From: Leptolyngbya sp. SIOISBB
GTDB lineage: Bacteria; Cyanobacteriota; Cyanobacteriia; Phormidesmidales; Phormidesmidaceae
Length of the DNA stretch: 64,000 bases
Assembly (NCBI GenBank): GCA_010671905.1
Contig: JAAHII010000001.1
Span: forward strand, 4,154,001 to 4,218,000
Direction of reading: 5' to 3'
Below, piece after piece: positions 17,979 to 27,114 of the stretch (the stretch's first letter is position 1; each line of letters starts with the position of its first letter). The position numbers and the translations under genes were made by a program. The notes under the pieces were generated by a model that worked only from the letters and a program-made list of their open reading frames with translations, was not told where the DNA came from and ran no database searches.

Positions 17979-19920
17979 GTGTCTGCTGCTTACGATTCTG
18001 AAACCGCTCTGCCAGCCTTTCCTGAAGACACCTCAGGTAATGGTCAGGCTGCTGCTGCCATACAGTCGTCACAGGAAGAGTCGGCAGCCACACCGCACTT
18101 CGGTCACGCTGATAATGCTCATACGGCTGATGCCACTACCCCAACCAATGGCGATAAACCTGGTACAACTGCAAGTTTTGTCACCTTAGCCGAACCATCA
18201 CCGGCGAACTCGCCACTCACAGCTACGAGACGCATTCCCCCCAGTCCAGGCAACAAGGCTTATAGATGGAATCGTAAGCGTTACTCTCGCTCTAAGCGTT
18301 CGTTCGATATTTGGTCGTTTGTCTTCCGGTTTTTAGGCGCACGCTGGCTTCACAAGCGGCCTTGGAGCTATCAGGGCAGCATGACGCCAGAAAAGATGGC
18401 GGCACGGCGACGCAAACAAGCGATTTGGATTCGCGAAACTTTTTTAGAACTGGGTCCCACCTTTATCAAATTGGGCCAGCTGTTTTCTACACGGGCGGAT
18501 CTCTTCCCCACCGAATATGTTGAAGAGTTATCCAAACTTCAAGATCGGGTGCCCGCATTTAGCTACGAGCAAGTCGAAGAAATTATTCGAGCCGATTTTG
18601 GGAAGTCAGTGCCCGAATTGTTTCAGAGTTTTGATCCAATTCCGCTGGCTGCCGCCAGCTTAGGACAAGTTCATCGTGCTCAGCTCAACTCTGGTGAAGA
18701 GGTCGTCGTCAAAGTTCAGCGTCCCGGTCTCAAACGTCTTTTCACCATTGATTTATCAATTCTGCGAGGCATTGCCGGTTATTTTCAAAATCATCCCTAC
18801 TGGGGCAAAGGCCGCGACTGGATTGGCATCTATGAAGAGTGCTGCCGTATCCTCTGGGAAGAGATTGATTATCTCAACGAAGGACGCAATGCTGATACCT
18901 TTCGGCGGAATTTTCGTAGGCACGACTGGACTCGGGTACCTCGGGTTTTTTGGCGTTATGCGACGCCTCGGGTTCTGACCCTGGAATATATGCCCGGCAT
19001 CAAGATCAGCCACTATGATGCCCTAGAGGCCGCGGGATTAGATCGAAAAGAGCTGGCTCACTTAGGGGCCAAAGCCTATCTACATCAGCTCTTAGATGAT
19101 GGCTTCTTCCATGCGGATCCGCATCCTGGCAACATTGCTGTCAGCCCAGAAGGGGCATTAATTTTTTATGATTTTGGCATGATGGGCCACGTCCAACCTG
19201 TGACCCGTGAGCGTCTTATGATAACGTTCATAGGAATCGCTCAACGCGATGCGGGACTAGTTGTATCATCTTTGGTCGACTTGGGCGCACTCCAAGAGAC
19301 TGAAGACATGGGGCCAGTGCGTCGATCTGTCCAATATATTTTGGACAATCTGATGGATAAGCCCTTCGAAGAACAATCCGTTGCTGAAATCAGTGACGAT
19401 TTGTACGAGATCGCCTACGACCAACCCTTTCGATTTCCAGCCACCTTCACCTTTGTGATGCGGGCTTTTTCGACCCTAGAAGGCGTAGGTAAAGGGCTTG
19501 ATCCTGAATTTAACTTTTATGGAAGCGGCAAAACCATTTGCCAACAAGCTTATGAGTAACAACGACTTATCGAGTTCTACTGAGACGTTATTTGGCGAGA
19601 TTGGTCGTCAAGCTGCACAGGTAGGATCTACAGCATTTGGTCTACCTCGCCGCTTAGAAGATACTCTGGATAAGTTAGAGCGCGGCGATGTCCGCGTTCG
19701 GGTTCGGTCGATCGAAACTGACCGGATTTTGCGGCGAGTTAGCAGCGTTAATATGGCCACTAACTATACGCTATTGGTGGGGGCATTTGTTCTGTCAGCC
19801 ACGATTTTGCTGGTGTATGAGTTTTTGTGGTTGGCGATCGCCGCTTTTCTCGTTGCAGGAGTCGCAGGGGTGGCTTTGCTGCGCTTGATGCTGCAAATGG
19901 GACGAGCTGACCGGTTTTAG
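17979..19920 (+). pseudogene. ABC1/AarF (UbiB) family kinase, interrupted by a frameshift near the C-terminus
   Basis: ABC1K-type atypical kinase; cyanobacterial and plastid members act in prenylquinone metabolism and stress responses. The low-complexity N-terminus (GTG at 17979 is only the longest choice) leads to a kinase domain with TFIKLGQLFSTRADLFP (KxGQ), AAASLGQVHRAQL (A-rich loop), VVVKVQRPG and HADPHPGNIAV then DFGMMG. The frame reads GLDPEFNF and then leaves the family text, stopping at 19559. The next frame continues MEAAKPFANKLMSNNDL to a C-terminus with GLPRRLEDTLDKLERGDVRV and two membrane helices, stopping at 19920. Removing one T from TTTT at 19515-19518 yields FNFMEAAKPF and one protein of about 646 residues. 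Confidence 0.85.
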
Positions 19921-19937
19921 TGGGGGAAACAGGGTCG

Positions 19938-20726
19938 ATGCTCAAGCTACTCTTTTCTGGAATGACTGATCCTGGTTTAGTGCGTTCCAGTAATCAAGAT
20001 GCGTATCATGTCGACCCTCAGGGACGCTTTTTTATTGTTGCTGATGGCATGGGAGGCCATGCAGGTGGACAAGAAGCCAGCAATATTGCGACCAAAACCA
20101 TCCATCAGTACTTGGAAGAGCATTGGGAATCTGATCTCGCCACCGCCGATATTCTGCAGCGAGCTTTAGTGCTGGCCAATAGGGAAATTCTGAAAGACCA
20201 GAAGCTGCACCCTGATCGAGGCGACATGGGCACGACGATTGTTGTGCTGGCTTTTAGAACTGATCAAGACGAGCAACCTTGGTGCGCGCATGTCGGCGAC
20301 TCACGGTTATATCGTTTGCGTGGCCCTAAGATTGACGCCTTGACTGAAGACCATACGTGGATCGCTCGGGCCGTGCGTGAAGGAGAGTTGACGGTTGATC
20401 AATCCCGTAATCATCCTTGGCGTCACGTCCTCTCACAGTGTCTCGGTCGAGAAGACATGCACCGCATTGATGTCCAACCCGTGGAAGCGCAACCGGGTGA
20501 TCGCTTCCTGCTTTGTAGTGATGGACTGACGGAAGAATTACCGGACACCATCATTGCGGCTCACTTAAAGTCGATCCGAGCCGTCGAGAGTGCTGCGCAA
20601 GCATTGATTAATTCTGCTAAGAAACATGGGGGGCGCGACAACATTACGGTCGTGATTGTCACTCTGCTGCTAGACATAGCGAATCAAGATACAACGGGCG
20701 TTGAAACTGGTTTTATCGTTGATTAG
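19938..20726 (+). CDS. PP2C-type protein serine/threonine phosphatase
   Basis: Metal-dependent PPM/PP2C phosphatase of about 262 residues. Metal-ligand motifs are intact: SNQDAYHVD, VADGMGGHAGG, HVGDSRLYRLRG, SDGLTEELPD and GGRDNITVVIV. ATG 19938 follows CAGGG closely; GTG 19920 overlaps the preceding stop and is less likely. The adjacent kinase-like genes are plausible partners, but no substrate can be inferred. Confidence 0.9.
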   Translation: MLKLLFSGMTDPGLVRSSNQDAYHVDPQGRFFIVADGMGGHAGGQEASNIATKTIHQYLEEHWESDLATADILQRALVLANREILKDQKLHPDRGDMGTTIVVLAFRTDQDEQPWCAHVGDSRLYRLRGPKIDALTEDHTWIARAVREGELTVDQSRNHPWRHVLSQCLGREDMHRIDVQPVEAQPGDRFLLCSDGLTEELPDTIIAAHLKSIRAVESAAQALINSAKKHGGRDNITVVIVTLLLDIANQDTTGVETGFIVD

Positions 20727-20850
20727 TGACAACCTTCGCCGCTGAATGCCGATTCCATTTCAGACTCTCGTCATCGCTAAGGATGAATAAGGATGAATAG
20801 CGACTTAAGCATTCAGGGGCCATTTGGGTGCAATCCCTGTCATTGCACGG

Positions 20851-20950
20851 CATGATAAACGGGATAACAGCAGGATCAGGCAAGGTAATGACGCGATCAT
20901 CATGATAAACGGGATAACAGCAGGATCAGGCAAGGTAATGACGCGATCAT
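20851..20950 (+). repeat. Exact 50-bp tandem duplication across the aroE start
   Basis: Positions 20851-20900 and 20901-20950 are identical. The unit holds an AGG-type ribosome binding site and ATGACGCGATCATC. In the second copy this ATG (20938) starts aroE. In the first copy the ATG at 20888 opens a five-codon frame (MTRSS) ending in TGA. As 50 is not a multiple of 3, the first copy cannot feed into aroE. Confidence 0.97.
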
Positions 20951-21813
20951 CCTTTACCGGCGCGACTCAAGTATTGGGGATTATCGGCTATCCCATCGAG
21001 CATTCCCTATCACCTCCCATGCAGAATGCGGCTTTAGAACAGTTGGGCGTCGACGGGGTATACGTACCTTTTGCGGTTGAGCCACCCATGCTGGAAACTG
21101 CGATCGCGGGTTTGTGGTCCTTAGGCATCCAAGGATTTAATGTCACCATTCCTCACAAGCAGACCGTCATGCCGTATTTAGCTTCGGTAACGGAGATGAG
21201 TCAGGCTGTAGGAGCAGTCAATACTGTGTGGCGTACTGACCATGGTTGGGCGGGCACGAATACAGATGTGACTGGATTTATTGCGCCCCTGCAACATTGC
21301 GATCGCGATTGGTCTACAGCTCGCGTCGTGATTTTGGGCAATGGCGGAGCCGCAAGAGCGGTGGTCGCCGGTTGCGTCACCTTAGGTTGCTCTGATCTCT
21401 GGCTGGTGGGGCGTAGTGCTGATAAATTGCAAACCTTCGTCCAGAGCTGGCAAGCATCACCTTTAAAACCACCATTACACACTTGTCTCTATTCAGAGCT
21501 GACAACTTTACTGCCAGACACAACGCTCTTGGTGAATACGACCCCCATCGGGATGCATCCTCACGTTGATGCATCGCCAGTGACCGCGCAGCAAATGGAC
21601 TTGTTGCCGGTTAGCGCGATCGCTTACGACCTGATTTATACCCCGAGCCCCACTCAATTTCTACGACTGGCAGTCCAGCGCGGTTTGCAGACTTTTGATG
21701 GCACTGAGATGTTAGTCCAGCAAGGGGCGGCGGCGCTACAAATTTGGACCCACCAAAAGCCCCCGGTTGACCTGATGCGCCAGACCTTGCAGGCACAACT
21801 CGGATTGACGTAA
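20938..21813 (+). CDS. aroE: Shikimate dehydrogenase (NADP+)
   Basis: Reduces 3-dehydroshikimate to shikimate in aromatic amino-acid synthesis. The product from ATG 20938 is 291 residues, the normal length. The start is followed by LGIIGYPIEHSLSPPMQNAA; other landmarks are FNVTIPHKQTVMPYL (catalytic Lys), GTNTDVTGF, VILGNGGAARAVVAG (nucleotide binding) and YDLIYTPSPTQFL. A longer open frame from GTG 20824 is only the duplicated leader read through. Confidence 0.95.
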   Translation: MTRSSFTGATQVLGIIGYPIEHSLSPPMQNAALEQLGVDGVYVPFAVEPPMLETAIAGLWSLGIQGFNVTIPHKQTVMPYLASVTEMSQAVGAVNTVWRTDHGWAGTNTDVTGFIAPLQHCDRDWSTARVVILGNGGAARAVVAGCVTLGCSDLWLVGRSADKLQTFVQSWQASPLKPPLHTCLYSELTTLLPDTTLLVNTTPIGMHPHVDASPVTAQQMDLLPVSAIAYDLIYTPSPTQFLRLAVQRGLQTFDGTEMLVQQGAAALQIWTHQKPPVDLMRQTLQAQLGLT

Positions 21814-21885
21814 AACCTGCCGCTGACTTTAGTTTCACGATAGGCTAGGGAGTGGGGAAATCATTGTGTGAGTAAGGGAATCTCT

Positions 21886-22326
21886 ATGATCCGCACTGGA
21901 CTAAAAACGGCCTTTTGGACCGGACTGGTGACTTGCCTCTTTGCCTTGACCTTTGTGTTGACACCGCCAGCTCAGGCGATGACACCGATCGAGCTCAAAG
22001 ATATCAGCTATTCATCCTGTCCAGAAGAGATGTCTGAAGGGATCGTAGCGCCGGGTTCTTTGCAAAAAGCCAACTGTTTTCTCATCACGGGAACAGCTAT
22101 TAACCGCTCAGGCAAGCCGGTGTTGAATGCGGACATCTTTGGTCGCATCTACGACGCCAATAATAATCCTGCCATGATGAATCGGACCCGCCTTGGCGCC
22201 ATTGACGAGGTACCACCTGGAGAAAGCCCCTTTGAGCTGAGAATCTCGGTAGCCGCTAGCCAACCAGAACCCCTAAAACTAGAGCAATTCAAAGCGTCAG
22301 GGTTTACCGGTAAAGTGCGGCGCTAG
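21886..22326 (+). CDS. Conserved exported cyanobacterial protein
   Basis: From ATG 21886 about 146 residues with a signal peptide (MIRTGLKTAFWTGLVTCLFALTF, cleavage after PPAQA). The mature domain starts MTPIELKDISYSSCPEEM, contains two cysteines (SSCPEE and ANCFLI) and reads like a small beta-sandwich (ITGTAINRSGKPVLNADIFG; DEVPPGESPFELRISV) of the FxLYD-like kind. Function unknown. A GTG at 21868 would add six residues. tag follows within 11 bases, so the two may be co-transcribed. Confidence 0.7.
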   Translation: MIRTGLKTAFWTGLVTCLFALTFVLTPPAQAMTPIELKDISYSSCPEEMSEGIVAPGSLQKANCFLITGTAINRSGKPVLNADIFGRIYDANNNPAMMNRTRLGAIDEVPPGESPFELRISVAASQPEPLKLEQFKASGFTGKVRR

Positions 22327-22337
22327 GTTGGTTGATT

Positions 22338-22916
22338 ATGGCTAAACAATCTCTCTGCCGTTGTGGCTGGGTGCATGATGATCCCATTGAGATGGCATAT
22401 CACGATCGCGAATGGGGCGTCCCCCTGCACGATGATCAAAACCTGTTTGAGTTTCTCGTGCTAGAAGGTTTTCAAGCTGGTTTAAGTTGGATCACCATCC
22501 TGCGCAAGCGAGAGCATTTTCGTCAGGCATTTGACCACTTTGATCCCGTCATTGTCGCCCGTTACGACACCGACAAATATGAGACCTTGATGCAAAACCC
22601 AGGCATCGTGCGTAATCGCCTCAAGATCCAAGCCGCAACAACGAATGCTCAAGCCTTTCTAACCGTACAGGCTGAATTTGGTAGCTTTGACGCGTATCTT
22701 TGGGATTGGGTAAACGGCACACCGATTCAAAACGCTTGGCCCACGCTCGACACAGTACCGGCCCGCACCGTACTGTCAGACGCCTTCAGTAAGGATCTGA
22801 AAAAGCGAGGCTTTAAATTTGTCGGTTCAGTCATTTGTTATGCCTTTATGCAAGCGATTGGTATGGTTAATGACCACACAGTCGATTGCTTTCGTTATAG
22901 GGAACTCAGCCCCTAG
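22338..22916 (+). CDS. tag: DNA-3-methyladenine glycosylase I
   Basis: Base-excision repair enzyme that removes 3-methyladenine from alkylated DNA. The product, 192 residues from ATG 22338, is the normal length. CRCGWVHDD and YHDREWGVPLHDD carry the N-terminal zinc ligand and catalytic Glu region; FEFLVLEGFQAGLSWITILRKR, KFVGSVICYAFMQAIGMVNDH and DCFRY complete the family signature. Confidence 0.95.
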   Translation: MAKQSLCRCGWVHDDPIEMAYHDREWGVPLHDDQNLFEFLVLEGFQAGLSWITILRKREHFRQAFDHFDPVIVARYDTDKYETLMQNPGIVRNRLKIQAATTNAQAFLTVQAEFGSFDAYLWDWVNGTPIQNAWPTLDTVPARTVLSDAFSKDLKKRGFKFVGSVICYAFMQAIGMVNDHTVDCFRYRELSP

Positions 22917-23102
22917 ACGGCATTTTTATGCAGGCTTCTGCCCACCCTAGATACTGCGAGCGAAATAATTGGGAGAGCACAGGTCAGGTAAGCAGGCAGT
23001 CCCTAAAATCGTTGGCGCTGGCATGAATGACGACCATTCATCACCCGAGAAAAGCGGTGCTATGCTTTGGGTGCTGGTGACCACTTTCTCTGCGGCTATG
23101 TC

Positions 23103-23729
23103 ATGAAGCGTCCCTGGACCTTTCAAATCTTGTTACCGCTAGTGATGCTGATTTTGTTAGCAGTTAGCTGCGATCGCATTTTACGCAACCTCAACAGCAA
23201 TCCTGAAGAGAGCCCTGTACAGCCAGTGGAAGATGCGACTCCCACCAGCGAGCAAAGCTCGGAGCCAACTCATAACAGTACTGTGCTGGTCGATGACGAG
23301 ACCGATATTCAGATTACCTTGCCAGAGAGTTGGGTAGAAAATACAAGCTTGCATGACTCGGCCGAATTGCAAGCCGCAGACACAGCGAATGAGTTGTATG
23401 TGATTGTGCTTGCAGAAGATTCTCCGGCACTGATGCGACTGGGTCTGCAAGACAATGCCGCGAGATATCGAGCTCTAATACAAGATCAAATGGCCATCTA
23501 CGAAGGCGAGAATCCGACCGAGGTTGCCTTTATCGACGATGATTTTGCCTCCCAATATGAAATTCGCGGGAGTTTAGAGGGGGACATTCCCGTGGTGTAC
23601 TTGCATACGACTGTGGTGACGCAGCAGCGTTATTACCAAATCGTGGCTTGGACCAGCCCCCAGCAATATGATGCTTATCGCTCTGAGATGCAGACGATTA
23701 CGGCAACTTTTCAGGAAATTGAGTCATAG
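23103..23729 (+). CDS. Putative lipoprotein
   Basis: From ATG 23103, 208 residues. MKRPWTFQILLPLVMLILLA then VSC forms a lipobox signal, so the protein should be lipid-anchored at the cysteine. A Glu/Pro/Ser-rich linker leads to a compact domain (VDDETDIQITLPESWVEN ... YYQIVAWTSPQQYDAYRSEM) reminiscent of PsbP/DcrB-like folds, although this is only a resemblance. Function unknown. Confidence 0.65.
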   Translation: MKRPWTFQILLPLVMLILLAVSCDRILRNLNSNPEESPVQPVEDATPTSEQSSEPTHNSTVLVDDETDIQITLPESWVENTSLHDSAELQAADTANELYVIVLAEDSPALMRLGLQDNAARYRALIQDQMAIYEGENPTEVAFIDDDFASQYEIRGSLEGDIPVVYLHTTVVTQQRYYQIVAWTSPQQYDAYRSEMQTITATFQEIES

Positions 23730-23775
23730 CAGGCCTGAGCCGCCCCACAATATGGCCTAATAGAGAAAGTGAACC

Positions 23776-24366
23776 TTGGATAAAAACGAACGAATAATGA
23801 TGGCATGGCAACTTTCTCAATGGCGACGATGGTTAATCATAGGGCTCGCGATCGCCTGTTGTTGGTTGCTCAGCACGCCTAGTGCCTGGGCTGGCTTAGA
23901 AGATGATAATTACGATGGCAACATTTTTGCCCTCTATGCCGGGAATGGCTCCCTCGTCCCGCCCAAAGTTTCCTTAGCGCAATCGCTGAAATATAACAAA
24001 CCGGCTTTACTCGTCTTTTATGTCGATGACAGTACCGACTGCAAGCGGTATGCCTCTGTGGTCTCCCAGCTACAGGCTCCCTACGGTCGAGCCGCTAACT
24101 TCGTGCCGATCATGGCGGATTCGATCTCACCACAAACCGATTTTGATCAGGCTGACCCTGGTTATTACTTTGAGGGGGTTGTTCCACAAACGTTGGTATT
24201 TGATGCAGAAGGCAACGTACGCCTGAATGAAACGGGGTTTGTGAGCTATGAAAAGATTGACGACGCCATGCGCGAAGTCTTCGATCTACTGCCACGAGAA
24301 GAATCCGTCGAGTTACGCCGTCGTCCCATCAACGAAGTCAACAGCGAATTGGTCGAAGAGTCATAA
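23776..24366 (+). CDS. Thioredoxin-like thylakoid protein (photosystem I accumulation factor family)
   Basis: 196 residues. An N-terminal membrane segment (WLIIGLAIACCWLLSTPSAW) precedes the conserved EDDNYDGNIFALYAGNGSLV. A thioredoxin-like domain follows, with a single cysteine (DDSTDCKRYASVV) where thioredoxins have CxxC, and VVPQTLVFDAEGNV with the cis-Pro. The family is conserved in cyanobacteria and, as I recall, annotated as a thylakoid factor needed for photosystem I accumulation. Disulfide exchange seems unlikely without the second cysteine. ATG at 23797 or 23800 are alternative starts. Confidence 0.7.
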   Translation: MDKNERIMMAWQLSQWRRWLIIGLAIACCWLLSTPSAWAGLEDDNYDGNIFALYAGNGSLVPPKVSLAQSLKYNKPALLVFYVDDSTDCKRYASVVSQLQAPYGRAANFVPIMADSISPQTDFDQADPGYYFEGVVPQTLVFDAEGNVRLNETGFVSYEKIDDAMREVFDLLPREESVELRRRPINEVNSELVEES

Positions 24367-24707
24367 GGTCAATGGTTTGCGGCTTAGAATATCGGATTTC
24401 ACGGGCAAGACGTAGTGGCATAAAACTCCCAACGTCATTCCAACGGCGGATAAAACTAGCGCTACGCGGATTTTGACCACTCCGGAATATGCCAGCCCTG
24501 GCGCTGTGGGCAAAATGATAGGAAGAAGCCGCAACCATCCCTGCCAATACCGACCTCGTGAAGCAAGGGGACGATTTGCATGTTGAGCGCATCCCGAGCA
24601 CCAAGCACAACTCACTATTCAGCAGAGCTACGGCAGGTATAGAGAGGCTCTGACCATCTCATTCAGTGGGTGATCATCTCAGATTGAGGAAACTTGCGAT
24701 CGTCCGA
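24367..24707. other. Intergenic region between convergent genes
   Basis: About 340 bases. A minus-strand frame (24361-24615) ends with a single possible membrane helix (KIRVALVLSAVGMTLGVLCHYVLPVK). A small membrane peptide is conceivable, but there is no start signal or family match. I call nothing here. Confidence 0.35.
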
Positions 24708-25781
24708 TCAATCATCATCGGTCTTGCGTTTGCGGAATTGCTGGGCTTTTTGTTGCAGGCTCTGAAAGTAATCCGTTTCAACAATCTCTTGCACTTCTTT
24801 GGTCTTACGCGTTTGGTCAATTTCAATCTTGAGGTCGCGAATTTGTTGGCGTAACCGCTGCTGCCGAGCAATCACCTCATTCACCATTTTCTGGAAAACT
24901 CGCCCCAGTTGTCCCAGTTCATCCTGACGGTTGACCACTGTTGCAAGTTTGCGAGACTCTGCAGTATCTAGCTCTTCTACGGTTTTGATATCGTCTGTGG
25001 CTAGCTTTTCTGATAGTTTCGCCAAGCCCTGCACTGGCTGCACAACCAGCGGTTTGAGCAAAGCATTCAGACAGAAAAGGGCGATCGCAAAGATCAAAAT
25101 AAATAGCCCCATCACCCCAGAAAATGCTTGTCGCGCATCGTTGAAAACCTCTTCAGCGGGAATATAGACAATTTGCGTACCCAAAATTTCATCCAGCTGC
25201 CAGTCAAATCCGCCTTCTCGTCCATACTGTTCCAGCATTGCCGGTGGCGCAACATCGGGTGTGCTGTGGCATTCTAAGCAAGATGCATCTTGAATGCTAA
25301 TCGGCAGAGCACTGTAAAAAAACAGTCCGCGTTCTGGCATTTGGCGATAGCCAGACTGGCGAGATACGTCTGCATCTTCTAGAAATGTCTGCACCAAAGC
25401 CAGTTCGAAGTCATCAACCAGGTCATTCGGATTGGTCGGATTTAAGACTGCCTCTTTGTAGCGGTATTCGAAGTCTTGAGAGGGTTCATGCGTCTCTGAT
25501 AACAGCTCAAATGTGCGCCGTGCCGAATACGCGGGCACAACTTCTGGCCAAAATTCCGTGGCGTTTTGATAGCGCTGCAAGATTGGCAGTACTTCCTGAG
25601 ACGTGTAGCGCCGGACTGCCCGCATCGATTCCATCAGCATGACACCCTCAGCAGATACTTTGCTCTCGGCCTGATACTGCAGGGCTCTGGACAGCCCTAA
25701 GCCTCCTAATGCACTGCCCACGATAAAAATCAATAACAAAATGAGGGTGAACTTCGGTGCAAGTTTGAGTCGGTTAAGCAT
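24708..25781 (-). CDS. Tll0287-like haem domain sensor with HAMP region and coiled coil
   Basis: 357 residues. A first membrane helix (FTLILLLIFIVGSALGGLGL) precedes an extracytoplasmic Tll0287/DUF3365-type domain (about 40-210) with the c-type haem motif CLECH in SIQDASCLECHSTPDV. A second helix (GVMGLFILIFAIALFCLNALL) follows, then a HAMP-like segment (KPLVVQPVQGLAKLSEKLA) and a C-terminal coiled coil (RQQRLRQQIRDLKIEIDQ). No kinase or cyclase output is attached, so it probably signals through a separate partner. Confidence 0.85.
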   Translation of the reverse strand: MLNRLKLAPKFTLILLLIFIVGSALGGLGLSRALQYQAESKVSAEGVMLMESMRAVRRYTSQEVLPILQRYQNATEFWPEVVPAYSARRTFELLSETHEPSQDFEYRYKEAVLNPTNPNDLVDDFELALVQTFLEDADVSRQSGYRQMPERGLFFYSALPISIQDASCLECHSTPDVAPPAMLEQYGREGGFDWQLDEILGTQIVYIPAEEVFNDARQAFSGVMGLFILIFAIALFCLNALLKPLVVQPVQGLAKLSEKLATDDIKTVEELDTAESRKLATVVNRQDELGQLGRVFQKMVNEVIARQQRLRQQIRDLKIEIDQTRKTKEVQEIVETDYFQSLQQKAQQFRKRKTDDD

Positions 25782-26174
25782 GTCAATAACAGCCCGAGTG
25801 AGAATGACCTGATGGCATGGTTGAGGAATCGCGAGTGATGCGCCCTTTTGTTTGAGACAGATAAGCTGATGCGTTGCAGGACTGAGCCCTACGGTTTATA
25901 CACACCTCTAATGGTCTCGTTTTCGACTAGCTCAACTCCTTTCGTGACTTCTTTTATCAAAGAACCGAGTTATCCGCCTCATAAAGGCAACCTTGAAGGA
26001 AACCGATGCAACCGCTTTAGTATCCGAAACTTAGGTATTAAGTCGCAGACACCTGATTTGAGGGCGTAACAGCCGAGCAAATATACTCCAAATCCTACAA
26101 AACCTCAGCATGGCAGCTCTGGCTGAAAAATGCCTGAAAGATTTGTAACTGAATACTGACATGCCATTGAGAAC
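25782..26174. other. Intergenic region
   Basis: About 390 bases upstream of the sensor gene and downstream of trhO. It should include the sensor promoter. No protein-like frame or marked repeat is visible. Confidence 0.5.
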
Positions 26175-27066
26175 TTATCGAGATGCTTGCTGCTGTTGAT
26201 ACCTTTGCTGTTGACGCATCGCCTGTTTAGCCTGTTTTTCAGGCGTTATGGTGTCATGGCAATGAGGGCAGCATATACCTGGTTGATAGTGTGGGTGGGC
26301 GCGATCGCTCTCGCTGACCGGATGCCCGCAGGCATAGCACAGGGCATGGCTGCCTGATTCCAGACCATGACGGACGGCCACGCGTTCATCAAAGACAAAA
26401 CATTCGCCTTGCCATAAACTCTCAGTTTCAGGCACCTCCTCTAAATACTTGAGAATGCCTCCCTGCAAGTGATACACCTCCTGAAACCCTTGTTTCAGCA
26501 AATAGGCAGTCGCTTTTTCGCAACGAATACCGCCGGTACAGAACATGGCGACCTTCTTATGCTGTTGCGGATCTAGGTGAGTGGTCAGGTATGCCGGTAG
26601 TTCCCGAAAGGAGTCAGTCTGGGGATTCACCGCCCCCTGAAAGGTCCCAATATTCACTTCATAATCGTTGCGAGCATCTACCAACAACACCTCGGGGTCA
26701 CTGATTACCTGATTCCACTGCCTTGGTGTCACATAGGTGCCGACCTGCTCAGTGGGATTGGCGTCCGCTTGCCCCTAGCGTCACGATTTCACGCTTTACT
26801 TTGACTTTCATGCGTCCAAAGGGATGCGCATCAGCAGTCGACAATTTCGCCGTTAAGTCGGTAAAACGGGGATCAGTTCGTAACGCTTCCAGCAATCGTT
26901 CAATACTGGTCTCGGCCCCTGAGACTGTTGCATTGATACCCTCAGACGCCAGCAAAATCGTGCCTTGAAGAGCCAAGTGATCGCAGCAACTTTGGAGCGA
27001 TCGCTGCAGACTCTCGCAATCCTCAACGGTCACGAACTTGTAAAACGTGGCAACAACGACAGGCAT
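26175..27066 (-). pseudogene. trhO: tRNA uridine(34) hydroxylase TrhO (rhodanese-like), interrupted by a frameshift
   Basis: TrhO/YceA makes 5-hydroxyuridine at the tRNA wobble position. The N-terminal part (MPVVVATFYKFVTVED ... [10 protein letters not shown]) runs from 27066 and stops at 26749. The remaining part ([28 protein letters not shown], active loop CTGGIRCEK, then CYACGHPVS and CCPHCHD) lies in another frame to 26175. Removing one C from the CCCC run at 26772-26775 (a G run in the gene) gives [20 protein letters not shown], which matches the family spacing. The whole protein would be about 296 residues. Real mutation and homopolymer error are both possible. Confidence 0.88.
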
Positions 27067-27114
27067 GAGTAATTTTGGGGACGCTATCCCAGCAGCAAAA
27101 TGGGTTCCCCTATT

